The position numbers and the translations under genes were made by a program. Under the pieces are notes generated by a model, which was not told the DNA's origin, searched no databases, and saw nothing but the letters and a program-made list of their open reading frames with translations. A stretch of 64,000 nucleotides of DNA from Porticoccus sp. W117 (GTDB lineage Bacteria > Pseudomonadota > Gammaproteobacteria > Pseudomonadales > Porticoccaceae). Where the stretch lies: contig NZ_JATAAF010000005.1 in assembly GCF_030341905.1 (NCBI RefSeq), positions 115,125 through 179,124 on the forward strand, in the 5' to 3' direction. This document shows positions 28,590 through 37,954 of the stretch, in pieces. Within the stretch, counting starts at the first letter, position 1; each line of letters opens with the position of its first letter.

Positions 28590-29264
28590 TTAGCGGGCAA
28601 GTAGCAATTGCAGGCGGCCGCCGACGCGCTCGGCCTGGTCAGCCATGGCGCCAATGCCGCCGATGATTTGGTAGAGGAACATCACCTCCACCGGTGGCAA
28701 TTCGCTTTCCAGAACGAACAGCTTGTGGCGCAGCTCCCGTTCCAGTCCGTCGGTGGTGTCTTCCAGCTCGTCCAGGCGTTCGATCATCTGCTCGATAATG
28801 TCGATTTCGCCACCACTAAAGCCGGTTTCCAGTAGCTCATCCAGTTCTTTGATGGCTTTCAGAGCCTGCGCGGCCACGGCGATGGCAGCGGCCACAAGTT
28901 CTTTGGTTTTCCCTTGCAACGGCTCGGGAATGGTCATCTGGCGGCCCAACATAATGCCGGAAATGTCTTTGGCGGCGTTGGCCACTCTGTCTTGCACCGA
29001 CAGCAATTCCAGCAGGTCGGAACGAGACATGGGCATAAACAGGCTTTTCGGCAAATGCAGGCGCAATTGCTTTTTCAGTTCGTCGGCACGGTGTTCGGCG
29101 TTGCCGATCTCTTCGTGCAGGTTGGCGGCAGCTTTCCAGTCATTGGCGATGGCAGCATCGAAAAAGGCGGCCAGATACTGGGCGCAATCCACCACTGCAG
29201 TCATGTGTTCCTGCAAGGGCTTGATCGGCGATTTGCCGAACAGGCTGGCAAAGGGGTTGGTCAT
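28590..29264 (-). CDS. DUF47/TIGR00153 PhoU-like regulator of Pit
   Basis: 224 residues from the ATG at 29264, which has AGGAG 8 bases upstream; the frame stays open further but enters repeat sequence. NPFASLFGKSPIKPLQEHM is the family start, and the rest is an all-helical PhoU-like bundle with many Glu and Lys. Genes of this family almost always precede a Pit transporter, as here (38-bp gap), and are thought to control it. Confidence 0.93.
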   Translation of the reverse strand: MTNPFASLFGKSPIKPLQEHMTAVVDCAQYLAAFFDAAIANDWKAAANLHEEIGNAEHRADELKKQLRLHLPKSLFMPMSRSDLLELLSVQDRVANAAKDISGIMLGRQMTIPEPLQGKTKELVAAAIAVAAQALKAIKELDELLETGFSGGEIDIIEQMIERLDELEDTTDGLERELRHKLFVLESELPPVEVMFLYQIIGGIGAMADQAERVGGRLQLLLAR

Positions 29265-29349
29265 AACAGGCTCCTTAGGTTGTGCGCGAGTATATTGATA
29301 AGTGGGCGGGGTGTCACATTTTTGAAATAAAAATGTAAATAACAAAGCG

Positions 29350-29532
29350 GCGGGCCGCGAGCTACGGGCAGATCGAGCGCATTTATTGTGCAGCACCCTG
29401 TAGGTCGGCCTTCAGGCCGACAAGTAAAGCGTATAGGTTGGTAGTATGTTGTCGGGCTACTCTCTATCTCAAAGAAGGCCGACCTACAGAAAAACAAAAT
29501 CTCGCTCGACCTGCTCGTAGCCCGAAGCCCGC
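29350..29532. repeat. nested inverted repeat, CTGTAGGTCGGCCTT type
   Basis: Outer arms of 30 bp (29350-29379 and 29503-29532) are complementary at 25 positions. Inner arms CTGTAGGTCGGCCTT (29398-29412) and AAGGCCGACCTACAG (29475-29489) are perfectly complementary, and the first is itself followed by AGGCCGAC. It fills most of the 273-bp gap between the phosphate operon and the GlxA-type gene and ends 5 bases before the latter's stop, so it may terminate transcription. Confidence 0.88.
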
Positions 29533-29537
29533 AGCGT

Positions 29538-30551
29538 TCAGTATTTCAAGGTCTTCTCCGGCCTGAACAATTTCGCCCGTACTACTTCCCGGTAGCGGGA
29601 GGGGGAGGTGTGGTAGTGGGCGGTGAACAGTTTGCTGAAGGCGCCGGTGTCTTGATAGCCCACCCTGGCGGCTACTTCTGCCACCGACAGGTTGGCTTTT
29701 TGCAGCAGCTCGCGGGCGTTTTCCAGGCGGATTTCCTGCAGGTAGGCCAGTGGGGTTTTCCCCAGCGCAGCTTTAAAGCGGCGGTTGAAAGTGCGCACGC
29801 TCATGCCCAACTGCCCCGCCAACTCAGCCATGCGCACGCTGCGGCCGAAATTGTCCTGCAGCCAGATTTGCGCCTGAGCCACCTGTTCGTCTGGATGGTA
29901 TTCCACCTGGCCTGCCAGGTAGCCAACCGGTTCATTGAGGTTGCGGATTTCGTGGAAGAAATGACGCGCCACATGGGTGGCCACTTCACTGCCATAGAGG
30001 CGGTGAATCATATGAACCGTCAACTCCCCCAGCGCATTGACACTGGCGGCACAGTACAGGTTGCCCGCCTGGGTAATGAAGTACTGGCGTTTTAGCTGCA
30101 CCGCCGGGTAATCCTGCTGAAAGCGATCAAAGTAATGCCAGTGGGTGGTGGCGGGTTTGTCGTCCAGCAACCCGGCTTCCGCCAGAAAACACACTCCGGT
30201 ACCCACCGCCGACACCAGCGCGCCGCGCTCTACCTGAGTGCGCAACCAGGGCAGGGCGGCGGCGTATTTGCGCAGTGCCGGGCGGGGGTTGCGCCACAGA
30301 CCGGGTATGTGCACCAGATTGTACGGCTGATCATCCAGTGGGCCATCCGCCTGCAGGGTAAATCCGGCGGCGGAGCGCGCTGCCTTGCCCTCTACACTCA
30401 GGCAACGCAATTCAATGGGGCGGGCGTTGTGGGTGAGCTGCTGGGCCGCAGCCTGGGCGGTGCGCAGCATCTCCATGGGCATGGTGGCGCTGGTGGCCAG
30501 GGAATTGTCGAACAGCAAAACGGCGACTTTAAATGGCTCTTTGGCAGGCAT
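29538..30551 (-). CDS. GlxA-type AraC-family transcription regulator
   Basis: 337 residues. The N-terminal DJ-1/PfpI-like domain (about 8-190) includes LVHIPGLWRNPRPALRKY and GALVSAVGTGVCFLAEAGLL, with Cys in the nucleophile-elbow position. The C-terminal double helix-turn-helix (about 235-330) has MAELAGQLGMSVRTFNRRFK and VAARVGYQDTGAFSKLF. The family regulates divergent or nearby genes. Here the gene is divergent from fabY and two exact 14-bp repeats lie between the two starts, so it probably controls fabY, itself, or both. The ligand is unknown. Confidence 0.92.
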   Translation of the reverse strand: MPAKEPFKVAVLLFDNSLATSATMPMEMLRTAQAAAQQLTHNARPIELRCLSVEGKAARSAAGFTLQADGPLDDQPYNLVHIPGLWRNPRPALRKYAAALPWLRTQVERGALVSAVGTGVCFLAEAGLLDDKPATTHWHYFDRFQQDYPAVQLKRQYFITQAGNLYCAASVNALGELTVHMIHRLYGSEVATHVARHFFHEIRNLNEPVGYLAGQVEYHPDEQVAQAQIWLQDNFGRSVRMAELAGQLGMSVRTFNRRFKAALGKTPLAYLQEIRLENARELLQKANLSVAEVAARVGYQDTGAFSKLFTAHYHTSPSRYREVVRAKLFRPEKTLKY

Positions 30552-30575
30552 AAGCTCTCGATATGGTCAGGCAAA

Positions 30576-30610
30576 CCCAATATATGTCCAGATCGTCCCA
30601 ATATATGTCC
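30576..30610. promoter_or_regulatory. tandem operator, 2 x CCCAATATATGTCC at 21-bp spacing
   Basis: CCCAATATATGTCC occurs at 30576-30589 and again, identical, at 30597-30610. The 21-bp period is two helical turns, as expected for an AraC-type dimer binding one DNA face. A degenerate third copy (CTCTCGATATGGTC) lies 21 bp further left at 30555-30568. Located between the GlxA-type gene and fabY. Confidence 0.8.
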
Positions 30611-30677
30611 GAATCGCCCTTTTATTCAACCTGAGCTGGGGGCAAAATGGTCAGCTGATCAGACTATGGGGTTTGTT

Positions 30678-32576
30678 ATGACAGCGTTACCGGTAATCGT
30701 AGCTTTTGGCGGCATCAACGCCGCGGGCCGCAGTTCATTCCACCAGGGCTACAAGCGCACGGTGCTGGATTCCCTGTGCGAAACTGAGCAGCAGAAAACC
30801 ATCGCCGGCTTGGCCTGCCTGATGAATCTGGTGAGTTGGGAAAACGATCACTACGTGGACGCCGAAGGCGGCACCATGAGCGAAGCGGAAGTGGCGGTGG
30901 AGTATCGCCAGCAGGTGCTGGACGGCACCCTGATTCGTCGCATCGAAGACAACCACTTTGACCCGGACAACGTGCCCTGTAACAACCTGATGCGTCTGGA
31001 AGCCACCGGCGAAGCGCTCAAGTTCATCACCAAGCGCCGCAGCCTGCCGCCGGTATTGCCGGAAGATTGGAATGTCACCGATATTGAAGATGGCAAGGTG
31101 CAGGTGGAGATCAGCGGCACCGCCGAAGGCCTGGTACCGAACACCCGTGCGATTCCGGTGAAGTCTGCCGGCATTTTGCCCACCGGCTTTGAGCCCGCCA
31201 AACTGTACAACTCCCGCTACCAGCCCCGTGGCCTGCAACTGGCTATTTACGGCGCCTCGGACACCGTGCGTTCTATGGGTATTGAGTGGGATACCGTGTG
31301 TAACGCGGTGCACCCGGATGAAATCGGCGTGTACGCCAGTAGCGCTCTGGGGCAACTGCACGATGAAGGTTGGGGTGGTGTGATCTCCAACCGCTTTAAA
31401 GGTGGCCGCCCCAGCTCCAAACAGATTCCCATGGCGCTGAACAGCATGCCGGCGGATTTCCTCAATGCCTATGTGCTGGGTAGCGTTGGCCACACCGAAT
31501 CCGTGGCTGGAGCCTGCGCTAGCTTCCTCTACAACCTGCGTTCGGCGGTAGACGATATTCGCGCCGGTCGCCGTCGGGTGGCGGTAGTGGGCAACTCCGA
31601 ATCCCCCATGAACCCGGAAGTGCTGGAAGGTTTTACCATGATGGGCGCCCTGGCCACCGAAGAAGGGCTGGCGAAAATTGATGGCACCGACAAGCCCGAC
31701 CCACGCAAAACCAGCCGCCCCTTTGGCGATAACTGCGGCTTTACCGCTGGTGAATCCGCCCAGTACATTATTTTGATGGACGACGCTCTGGCGGTTGAAT
31801 TGGGCGCCGATATTCACGGCGCCGTACCGGATGTATTCGTTAACGCCGACGGCGTCAAGAAATCCATTTCCAGCCCAGGAGCGGGCAACTACGTATCTGT
31901 GGCCAAGGCGGTGGCAGCGGCCAACGCCATTCTTGGTGAGGAATCCATTCGCGAGCGCAGCTTTATCCAGGCCCACGGTTCCAGTACGCCGCAAAACCGG
32001 GTGACTGAATCACACATATTCCACGAAGTGGCGGAAGCCTTTGGCATCGAAAATTGGCCGGTGGCCGCGGTGAAGGCTTACGTGGGTCATTCCATGGCGC
32101 CCGCCAGCGGCGACCAGATGATCAGCACCTTGGGTGTGTTCCGCTACGGCTTGATTCCCGGTGTTAAAACCACCGACAAAGTGGCAGACGATGTCTACGA
32201 CGACCACCTGACCATCCCATTGCAGGATATGGATGTGGGCGCGGGCAATCTGGATGTGGCCTTTATCAACGCCAAGGGCTTTGGCGGCAACAACGCCACC
32301 GGCGTGGTGATGTCGCCCCAGGTGACTGAGCAAATGTTGCAAAAACGCCATGCTGAGCAGTGGGCGGAATACGAGGCTCGCCGCGAACAAACCCGCACAG
32401 CCGCTGCCGAGTATGAACAGCAGGCTGACCGCTGCGAGCTAGAGCCCATCTACCGTTTTGGCGAGGGCATTATTAACGAGGCGGATATTGAAATTACCTC
32501 TGAGAAAATGGTGATGCCAGGCTTTGCCCAACCGGTGGTGTTTGACAAAAACAATCCGTATGGGGATATGGCGTAA
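30678..32576 (+). CDS. fabY: beta-ketoacyl-ACP synthase FabY
   Basis: Condensing enzyme; in Pseudomonas aeruginosa FabY (PA5174) starts fatty-acid synthesis from acetyl-CoA and malonyl-ACP in place of FabH. 632 residues, the FabY length. The start LPVIVAFGGINAAGRSSFHQ is the family signature. The thiolase fold has the active Cys280 in VAGACASFLYNL, with His residues in QAHGSSTPQNR and AYVGHSMAPASGD. The ATG at 30678 is preferred; an ATG four codons earlier is also possible. A long open frame upstream is antisense to the regulator and not part of the gene. A terminator follows. Confidence 0.92.
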   Translation: MTALPVIVAFGGINAAGRSSFHQGYKRTVLDSLCETEQQKTIAGLACLMNLVSWENDHYVDAEGGTMSEAEVAVEYRQQVLDGTLIRRIEDNHFDPDNVPCNNLMRLEATGEALKFITKRRSLPPVLPEDWNVTDIEDGKVQVEISGTAEGLVPNTRAIPVKSAGILPTGFEPAKLYNSRYQPRGLQLAIYGASDTVRSMGIEWDTVCNAVHPDEIGVYASSALGQLHDEGWGGVISNRFKGGRPSSKQIPMALNSMPADFLNAYVLGSVGHTESVAGACASFLYNLRSAVDDIRAGRRRVAVVGNSESPMNPEVLEGFTMMGALATEEGLAKIDGTDKPDPRKTSRPFGDNCGFTAGESAQYIILMDDALAVELGADIHGAVPDVFVNADGVKKSISSPGAGNYVSVAKAVAAANAILGEESIRERSFIQAHGSSTPQNRVTESHIFHEVAEAFGIENWPVAAVKAYVGHSMAPASGDQMISTLGVFRYGLIPGVKTTDKVADDVYDDHLTIPLQDMDVGAGNLDVAFINAKGFGGNNATGVVMSPQVTEQMLQKRHAEQWAEYEARREQTRTAAAEYEQQADRCELEPIYRFGEGIINEADIEITSEKMVMPGFAQPVVFDKNNPYGDMA

Positions 32577-32604
32577 CGCTTCAGCACCACTTGACTATAC
32601 TTTT

Positions 32605-32634
32605 AAGGGCAGCCACTGAGCTGCCCTTTCTTTT
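32605..32634 (+). terminator. rho-independent terminator after fabY
   Basis: AAGGGCAG / CTGCCCTT stem around CCACTGAG, followed by TCTTTT. It begins 29 bases after the fabY stop. Confidence 0.88.
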
Positions 32635-32649
32635 GGGTGGAGAAAAACG

Positions 32650-33328
32650 ATGGCAGAAGAATCAACTACAGAGTTGGAGACAGCCGAACAACCAAATCAA
32701 GACAGCGAGCAGAAGCGCAATAAATCCTCCATGCGCTTGAAGATGGCGGCGCCTGGGCGGCGCGCTATTCGGTATGGTGTTTGGCGCGGTGGTGGAAATG
32801 TTCGTTCAAGGGGCTATGGAATCCACCGGCTATTTCGGCCCCACGCTGGATTCGATGATGGCGGAGCAGCAAACCAATTTTAAAAGCATTGAAGACAAAC
32901 TGACGAAGCTGCGTTCAACCAGCGACAGCGGGGAACGCTCGCAACTGGAAAAGGAACTCAAATCCTTGCTCAAAGAACAGCAGCAAAGCAGCGAAAAATT
33001 GGGTGACGAACTGCGCAAAAGCCTCGCACAAATTGAATCACTGCGCGCCGATGCCCTGGCTGCTCAGGGCGCAGCCAAAGGCGCGGATGTGTGGCTGAAG
33101 GCTGGGGAGAGTGTCAGTGTGGGAGCGCGGCACAATGTTGTTTCGGTGGTCAGCATAGACCCCTATCGCCGTGCTGTAGTGAACTTCAATGGCGATAAAA
33201 GCACTCTGGAAGTTGGCCAGTTTGTGGATGTGCCGTCAAAAGATGGCAACTGGCGCGTGTTTTATCGCCAAAGCCAGCGCGGGGATGACCGCTATCAACT
33301 GGGCTTTGATGTAGTAGCGCCGGAGTGA
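32650..33328 (+). pseudogene. membrane/coiled-coil protein gene with a +1 frameshift
   Basis: The ATG at 32650 has GGTGGAG upstream. The first frame reads 35 plausible residues, then turns into Arg/Gly-rich sequence after 32751. The +1 frame takes over from 32753 and runs to the stop at 33328. Removing one C of the CC at 32752-32753 restores a 225-residue protein with a Glu-rich N-terminus, a glycine-zipper helix (LGGALFGMVFGAVVEMF), a coiled coil (about 75-135, KLTKLRSTSDSGERSQLEKE) and a beta-rich C-terminal domain (VWLKAGESVSVGARHNVVSV). I do not recognise the family. Real inactivation, programmed slippage and a sequencing error are all possible. An ATG at 32774 could still make the second part alone. 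Confidence 0.75.
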
Positions 33329-33430
33329 GGTGCTCCTTGCGATTGCGAGAACCCCAAAATTACTGTCCGGTAAAACTCCCAAGCCTGCCATTCCTGCGAA
33401 AGCGCACTGCTGTTAGGGATAAACTCCCAA

Positions 33431-33523
33431 GTCATCTCCGCGCAGGCGGAGATCCATTGAGAATATGGCACTAAAGTCAGAAAGTACGGTGGTCTATGGG
33501 TGCCCGCCTTCGCGGGCATGACG
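33431..33523. repeat. inverted repeat pair, dRS3-like class
   Basis: GTCATCTCCGCGCAGGCGGA (from 33431) and GCCCGCCTTCGCGGGCATGA (33502-33521) face each other about 45 bp apart. An imperfect short direct repeat AAACTCCCAAG appears twice nearby (33373 and 33421). It fills the gap between the frameshifted gene and mshQ; nothing else was seen in these 240 bases. Confidence 0.8.
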
Positions 33524-33569
33524 ATTATTTTGAATTCGTTGCCACACCTTTTTCTGTGTCATTTGCTAA

Positions 33570-36500
33570 TTAATCAAATCTTTCTCGCCAGTAAATCACT
33601 CTGTCATGGCCCCGGTAGGAACCAAAGCTGACAGTGGATTCCGGCAGGTTGGTGTCGTTGTTGAAATTACCATCCTGGTTCCAGTCGGAGCGCAGCCAGG
33701 GGTAGTTGTTCAAATTGATATTGATCGGAAAGCTGCCGGTGTTGCCGGCGCCTGGTGGTGAGAAGGTGAGCCCAAAGCTGCCGATAGCGGTGGACGCGTT
33801 AGTTGCGGGGATAGGGCTATAGATAAAAATGCCGGTGCTATCAGCGCCCGCACCGCCGATAAAGTCCACGCCCTGGGGGTTGGTAACGGCGCTGTTATTG
33901 AACTGCATCTGGTTGAAGGCGATGGTGGTGCAACTGTCGGTGGTACTGGCTACAAAGCGATTGCCATCCCAGTATTCAGTGCCAAATGGCACAGTTAGCG
34001 CAGTACTTTCTGGCCCGTGGGCGCTTTCCAAATGGGCGCGGCCAAAACGCATATTCAAGGGTGAGCCCACATCGCTACTGCCGGAGATTGCCGCATTGGG
34101 GTCGTCTTCGGTAAGGCTCAGTTGCACGCTGGTGTATGGGCCGTCGGGGGCTGTAGATGTCTGGCGGTTGATGGCAGCAGAGGTGGTGCTCAAGGCGTAA
34201 ACCCCATTTACCCACTGGCTGTCGGGGATACTCAGGCGGCTTGATAAGTCGGTAGCTCCCTGCAAAGCCCGATGGCCAATGGTGGCAACCGGGTAGTTCA
34301 ATGTGGCGGCATTGCTGTCGCTGTCGGCGCTGTAGTTGGTTGTGGTGGTGCCTGCTGTGTTGCGCGCTGCCAGGTTGTAGCTGACGGAAATATTCGGTTG
34401 CCCCATATAAGTAAAGCCACCGCAGCCGTTATTGGTATTGGCGGAACTGAGAGCAAAGTTTGCGGGATAAAAGCGACCCACATTGCCGGATGCAGTGGGG
34501 CTGCTGGCCGAGCCAGCGCCCAGGTAGTTGCCGTCGGCCACATCGGCCACCAGGGTAATTGTGCCCACTTCATTCCAGCGCAGGCTGCTGCTGGTAAAGG
34601 TACCGTTGGCGGTTCTGCTAAAACCGCCGCCACTAAAGCCAGCGCTACTGCCGCCCACAGGCATTACCAGAGTATCAATTGCCAGGCTGACATTTTCCGG
34701 GCTGGTTTCCCGGCCGTAGTTGGGTGTCAGTGCACCGCCATTGGCGCGGGCAGTGACGGTGCCGCTAAAGGCCGCACCCGCTGCCACAAAGCCATTGCCA
34801 TTGGTGGTTGTGCCGGGGTTGGAGGCCACGGCTATATCAAAGTGATGGGGGCGCACCACAAAGTCGCCACTGCTGCCTCTGGTCGTGGCCAGATTGGCGC
34901 CACTGCTGTCTTGGGCGTGAAGTTGCAGCTGGCCGACGTCGTTGTAGTTAAAGGTGATATTGGCGATGGCATTGGTGTCAAAGGACAGGCTGACATTGGT
35001 GTAACTGGTGAGCGCTGAGCCGTTGGCGACGCTGTTGATGGCGGTGCTGTTTATGGTGGGGCTAACGCCGGCGCCAGTTGTCGGGTTTCGATAAGTGGCT
35101 GCGAAGCCGATATTTCGGGTTTCGTTAGGATACAGGGCCACACAGTTGCCAGCGGGGTTGGTGCGCACCGCTCGCAAGCGCAGGCCGCTGCTGGCGACAC
35201 CGGCAACTTGGTTGGGAATGCCGGTATTGAAATTGCCGGTACCGAATTGGAAACCCGCCAGGCTGACGGTGCTGTCGGGCCGGTGGGGGGCATTGTCTAC
35301 CGAGCCATCGCTGACGGTTACGGTAAAGGTGTCGCTGGTTGGGGTGCTGTCGGCAACATTGATGTCAGAATAGCTGAGGTTGACGTTGGCAGAACTGGCG
35401 CCAGCGGCAAACGTCAAAGTGGCGATGCCGTCGCCGGGTGTGGCGTCTACTACACCGGTACCAGACCAGGTGCCACGGCCGGTGCTGGTGGTCAGTGTGA
35501 CAGAGGCTCCTTGCGCATCTACCAGGCCATGACTGCTATCGTGGGCGGCAACGGTGACGCTGATCGGCGCACAGGCGACACCGTTGGCGGCGGTAATGCT
35601 GTAGTGATCTGGGCCAGAAACCGGGCAGCTGTGGGTTTCGGTCATCACCTGTTGGATTTGAGTTTGCGTCAGCACGGTGTTGTACAGACGTACTTCATCG
35701 ATCAGACCATTGAAGAATCGATCATCACCTGTATTGCCACCGATGTGGATTCTCGGATTGGCATTTAGTAAACCTGAACCGCCATTGGCCTGTGCCTCCT
35801 GGGTGCCGTTGACGTAAGCGGTCATCTGCCCGCCAATTTGCCTCCGGGTGACGGCGATATGTACCCAGTCGCCGGTATTGATATTGCTGGTGCCGTTTAT
35901 GGAGGTATCCGGAATGCCGGTGAAAAATGACAGGCGATTAGTGTTGCCTTGGCGAGTTGCCCCCACGATAAAATCGTTCTGAGACCCGCTCACATCGGAC
36001 CAGATAATCCCGGTTCCCAGATAGGTCAGTTGCGTATTCTGAAAGACTTGTGAAGTGTTGATCCATGCTGTGATGGTGAAATCGCCGGTAATCGTATTGT
36101 TTACTTCTATGTAATCGTTGCTGCCGTCAAATACCCCATAGCCACAGGTGCCGTTGCCACTGGCATCGGTTGCGATGGCTGGATTTACCTGAGCGGTGCT
36201 GGCCAGTGTGGTGTTGCTGTTGGCTCCGGTGTCGTTCAGGACAGTGCCGTTGTTACTGCCAATATTGTCATCCACAACCCCGGCAGTGCTGGTCCAGCTG
36301 GCTTCATCAAAGCGCCACTCATGGGTTGGCTGCGGTAGAGCCGCTGGTCTGCAAGCCTCGATTTCCAGATTGTCGACAATAAAGGTTTCACCGCCACCGC
36401 CGTAGCAGCAGTTGTCGGTATTATTGTCTGGGGCAATGCGGATACGCACCTGGGTGTTGGCGGCAATGGCGTTTGTGATGTTGTAGTTACGAGAGCCGGA

Positions 36501-37409
36501 TGCGGAGCCGCTAATACCCTGGATACGCTCCAGCTCGGTGAAGTTACTACCGCCATCACTGGAGACCTCTATCAGCACCGCATCTTCCGTTTCCAGGCCA
36601 CCGATTGCCTGAAAATCGAAGTTCAGGGTGGCGGTAGTGTATGCGCTGGTGTCCGCTTCGCGAACCGCAAAGGTATTGGCGATGGTGTTGTTGCCTTGCA
36701 GGCGCAAGCTGTCGCCTTGGACTTGTATCAGTCCTGAAGTGGCGCCGCCGCCACTGCTATCCTGTTCCTGCCAATCGCCGCTCCAGTTTACCGAGCCATC
36801 GTTGTTGCTGTAGGAGCGTGTATTGAAGTTGTCACGGAAGGTTTCGCATGTCTGCGAACCGGGAGCGGTGCCTTCAGTGACAACCACGTCGTCAATATGC
36901 CAGTAGTCACAGCTGCAGGCGTTGGCGCCAACGTGGCGAAAGCGCAGTTGCAGGTTGCTGTACAGGGCGTCGTTCGGTAGATCGAATGAGCGGTTAAAAA
37001 TTTCGCCAGGTGTACCAGCACCTGCAAAGGTTTCCAGAGCAATCCAATTACCCGAGCTGTTGCGGTATTCCGCCACCAGGTTTTCGCCGCCGTCCGGGTC
37101 TTCAGAGAAGGAATCCGCGCCACGTCGGATCCAGAAAGTCAGGGTGGCTGCGGGAACATCGGCATTGATACGCCCGACAATGGACGTGATGTTGCCGCCA
37201 CGGCGACCAATGCGTACCGAAGTGGATGGGGATTGGGCAGTATTGTTGTTTACCAGGATCGCGAATGCCTGGTTCTCGGTTTCTACCCAGTCGGCACTCA
37301 GGTCGGATTCGCTGTTAAAGGCTTCCTGAAACAGAATGTCTCCCGGCGCCGCCAGTGCCGATAGAGAGATGGCAAATAAAAAGCCGATAAGCAGTCTTGA
37401 ACAGGTCAT
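33570..37409 (-). CDS. mshQ: MSHA pilus-associated adhesin MshQ (LamG, DUF6701)
   Basis: Very large exported protein, 1279 residues from the ATG at 37409; a TTG 12 bases upstream is also open. Signal peptide MTCSRLLIGFLFAISLSALA. The N-terminal third holds two beta-sandwich modules with paired Cys (CSCDYWHIDDVVV, CCYGGGGETFIVDNLEIEAC), then a concanavalin/LamG domain (about 375-600) with EWRFDEASW and FNGLIDEVRLYNTVLTQ. Ig-like repeats follow, then the C-terminal DUF6701 region ending NYPWLRSDWNQDGN and GHDRVIYWRERFD. Last gene of the MSHA operon. Probably a surface or pilus-tip adhesin; this is inference from position and domains. Confidence 0.88.
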   Translation of the reverse strand: MTCSRLLIGFLFAISLSALAAPGDILFQEAFNSESDLSADWVETENQAFAILVNNNTAQSPSTSVRIGRRGGNITSIVGRINADVPAATLTFWIRRGADSFSEDPDGGENLVAEYRNSSGNWIALETFAGAGTPGEIFNRSFDLPNDALYSNLQLRFRHVGANACSCDYWHIDDVVVTEGTAPGSQTCETFRDNFNTRSYSNNDGSVNWSGDWQEQDSSGGGATSGLIQVQGDSLRLQGNNTIANTFAVREADTSAYTTATLNFDFQAIGGLETEDAVLIEVSSDGGSNFTELERIQGISGSASGSRNYNITNAIAANTQVRIRIAPDNNTDNCCYGGGGETFIVDNLEIEACRPAALPQPTHEWRFDEASWTSTAGVVDDNIGSNNGTVLNDTGANSNTTLASTAQVNPAIATDASGNGTCGYGVFDGSNDYIEVNNTITGDFTITAWINTSQVFQNTQLTYLGTGIIWSDVSGSQNDFIVGATRQGNTNRLSFFTGIPDTSINGTSNINTGDWVHIAVTRRQIGGQMTAYVNGTQEAQANGGSGLLNANPRIHIGGNTGDDRFFNGLIDEVRLYNTVLTQTQIQQVMTETHSCPVSGPDHYSITAANGVACAPISVTVAAHDSSHGLVDAQGASVTLTTSTGRGTWSGTGVVDATPGDGIATLTFAAGASSANVNLSYSDINVADSTPTSDTFTVTVSDGSVDNAPHRPDSTVSLAGFQFGTGNFNTGIPNQVAGVASSGLRLRAVRTNPAGNCVALYPNETRNIGFAATYRNPTTGAGVSPTINSTAINSVANGSALTSYTNVSLSFDTNAIANITFNYNDVGQLQLHAQDSSGANLATTRGSSGDFVVRPHHFDIAVASNPGTTTNGNGFVAAGAAFSGTVTARANGGALTPNYGRETSPENVSLAIDTLVMPVGGSSAGFSGGGFSRTANGTFTSSSLRWNEVGTITLVADVADGNYLGAGSASSPTASGNVGRFYPANFALSSANTNNGCGGFTYMGQPNISVSYNLAARNTAGTTTTNYSADSDSNAATLNYPVATIGHRALQGATDLSSRLSIPDSQWVNGVYALSTTSAAINRQTSTAPDGPYTSVQLSLTEDDPNAAISGSSDVGSPLNMRFGRAHLESAHGPESTALTVPFGTEYWDGNRFVASTTDSCTTIAFNQMQFNNSAVTNPQGVDFIGGAGADSTGIFIYSPIPATNASTAIGSFGLTFSPPGAGNTGSFPININLNNYPWLRSDWNQDGNFNNDTNLPESTVSFGSYRGHDRVIYWRERFD

Positions 37410-37426
37410 TGCATTACTCAAGCTAT

Positions 37427-37954
37427 TTATTCAAAAAAGGCTGAAACTTCCACCGTGCGCAGGGCGGTTATTTCGCCACTGCCGCAGTTGCCCACGCTGG
37501 TAATGGTGTAAAAGCTGGCTGTGCCGCCAGCACTTCGGGTGCAACTGATAGCAGCGTTGCAGTTGGATAAACCGCTGGCATTAAACGTTGGCGTCAGATT
37601 CATAGCGTCGCAGCGGCCGTTGATGGCGGCCTGGGTCAGCGCACTGGCACTGTCGTAGTAAAGCGTACTCATCCCCAACTGGGCGCCACTCTCGGCAGCA
37701 TAAAACGCTTGCAGAGTTATGGCCTCTTGCGCAACAGAAATGCCGGTCTGCCCGGAAGTACGCATCAGCGTCGCCGCCATAATCGCCATGGCCACCAGAA
37801 TAAATGCCGCCAATGGCATTAGATAACCAGATTGGCGCATGGTGGCTGGCGTGGTTGCGTTTGCAACACGCCGTAAACCCGTCCTTGGGGGCTCGTTGCC
37901 AGCCAACCTGCAGGCAACGGTTGCAAAAGCAACCACACCCACCCAATCTCTCAT
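37427..37954 (-). CDS. mshP: MSHA biogenesis protein MshP
   Basis: Pilus-assembly protein with one N-terminal membrane helix (LMPLAAFILVAMAIMAATLM) and a PilX-like periplasmic part with a Cys pair. Three starts are possible in this frame: ATG 37987, overlapping mshO by 11 bases; ATG 37954, preceded by GGAAG at 7 bases and chosen here; and ATG 37840, which gives the usual MRQSGYLMPLAAF start but has no ribosome site. The first two translate through a multi-hairpin repeat (37848-37939) that stays open in this frame and would add 38-49 residues before the helix. Confidence 0.82.
   Translation of the reverse strand: MRDWVGVVAFATVACRLAGNEPPRTGLRRVANATTPATMRQSGYLMPLAAFILVAMAIMAATLMRTSGQTGISVAQEAITLQAFYAAESGAQLGMSTLYYDSASALTQAAINGRCDAMNLTPTFNASGLSNCNAAISCTRSAGGTASFYTITSVGNCGSGEITALRTVEVSAFFE
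37848..37939 (-). repeat. multi-hairpin repeat element, copy d (in mshP 5' end)
   Basis: Minus-strand orientation. Outer arms are 37848-37867 and 37920-37939 (20 bp, two mismatches). The inner stem is CGTTGCC / GGCAACG (37894-37919). Between inner stem and arm lies AAGGACGGGTTTACGGCGT on the minus strand, the conserved block of the family. It lies between the mshO stop and the mshP membrane helix codons, and is open in the mshP frame. Confidence 0.85.

Noticed and set aside
30735..31994. Open frame of 419 codons antisense to fabY
   Set aside because: It mirrors the strongly coding fabY frame in a GC-rich gene, has no family motif, and its composition (many His, Gly, Val) is typical of antisense shadow frames.
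32774..33328. Independent gene starting at ATG 32774
   Set aside because: No ribosome site, the start falls in the middle of a membrane helix, and the upstream frame joins it after a one-base correction; kept only as an alternative.
34272..35018. Long Gly/Ala-rich frame antisense to mshQ
   Set aside because: Low-complexity translation produced by the repetitive Ig-like coding sequence of mshQ.
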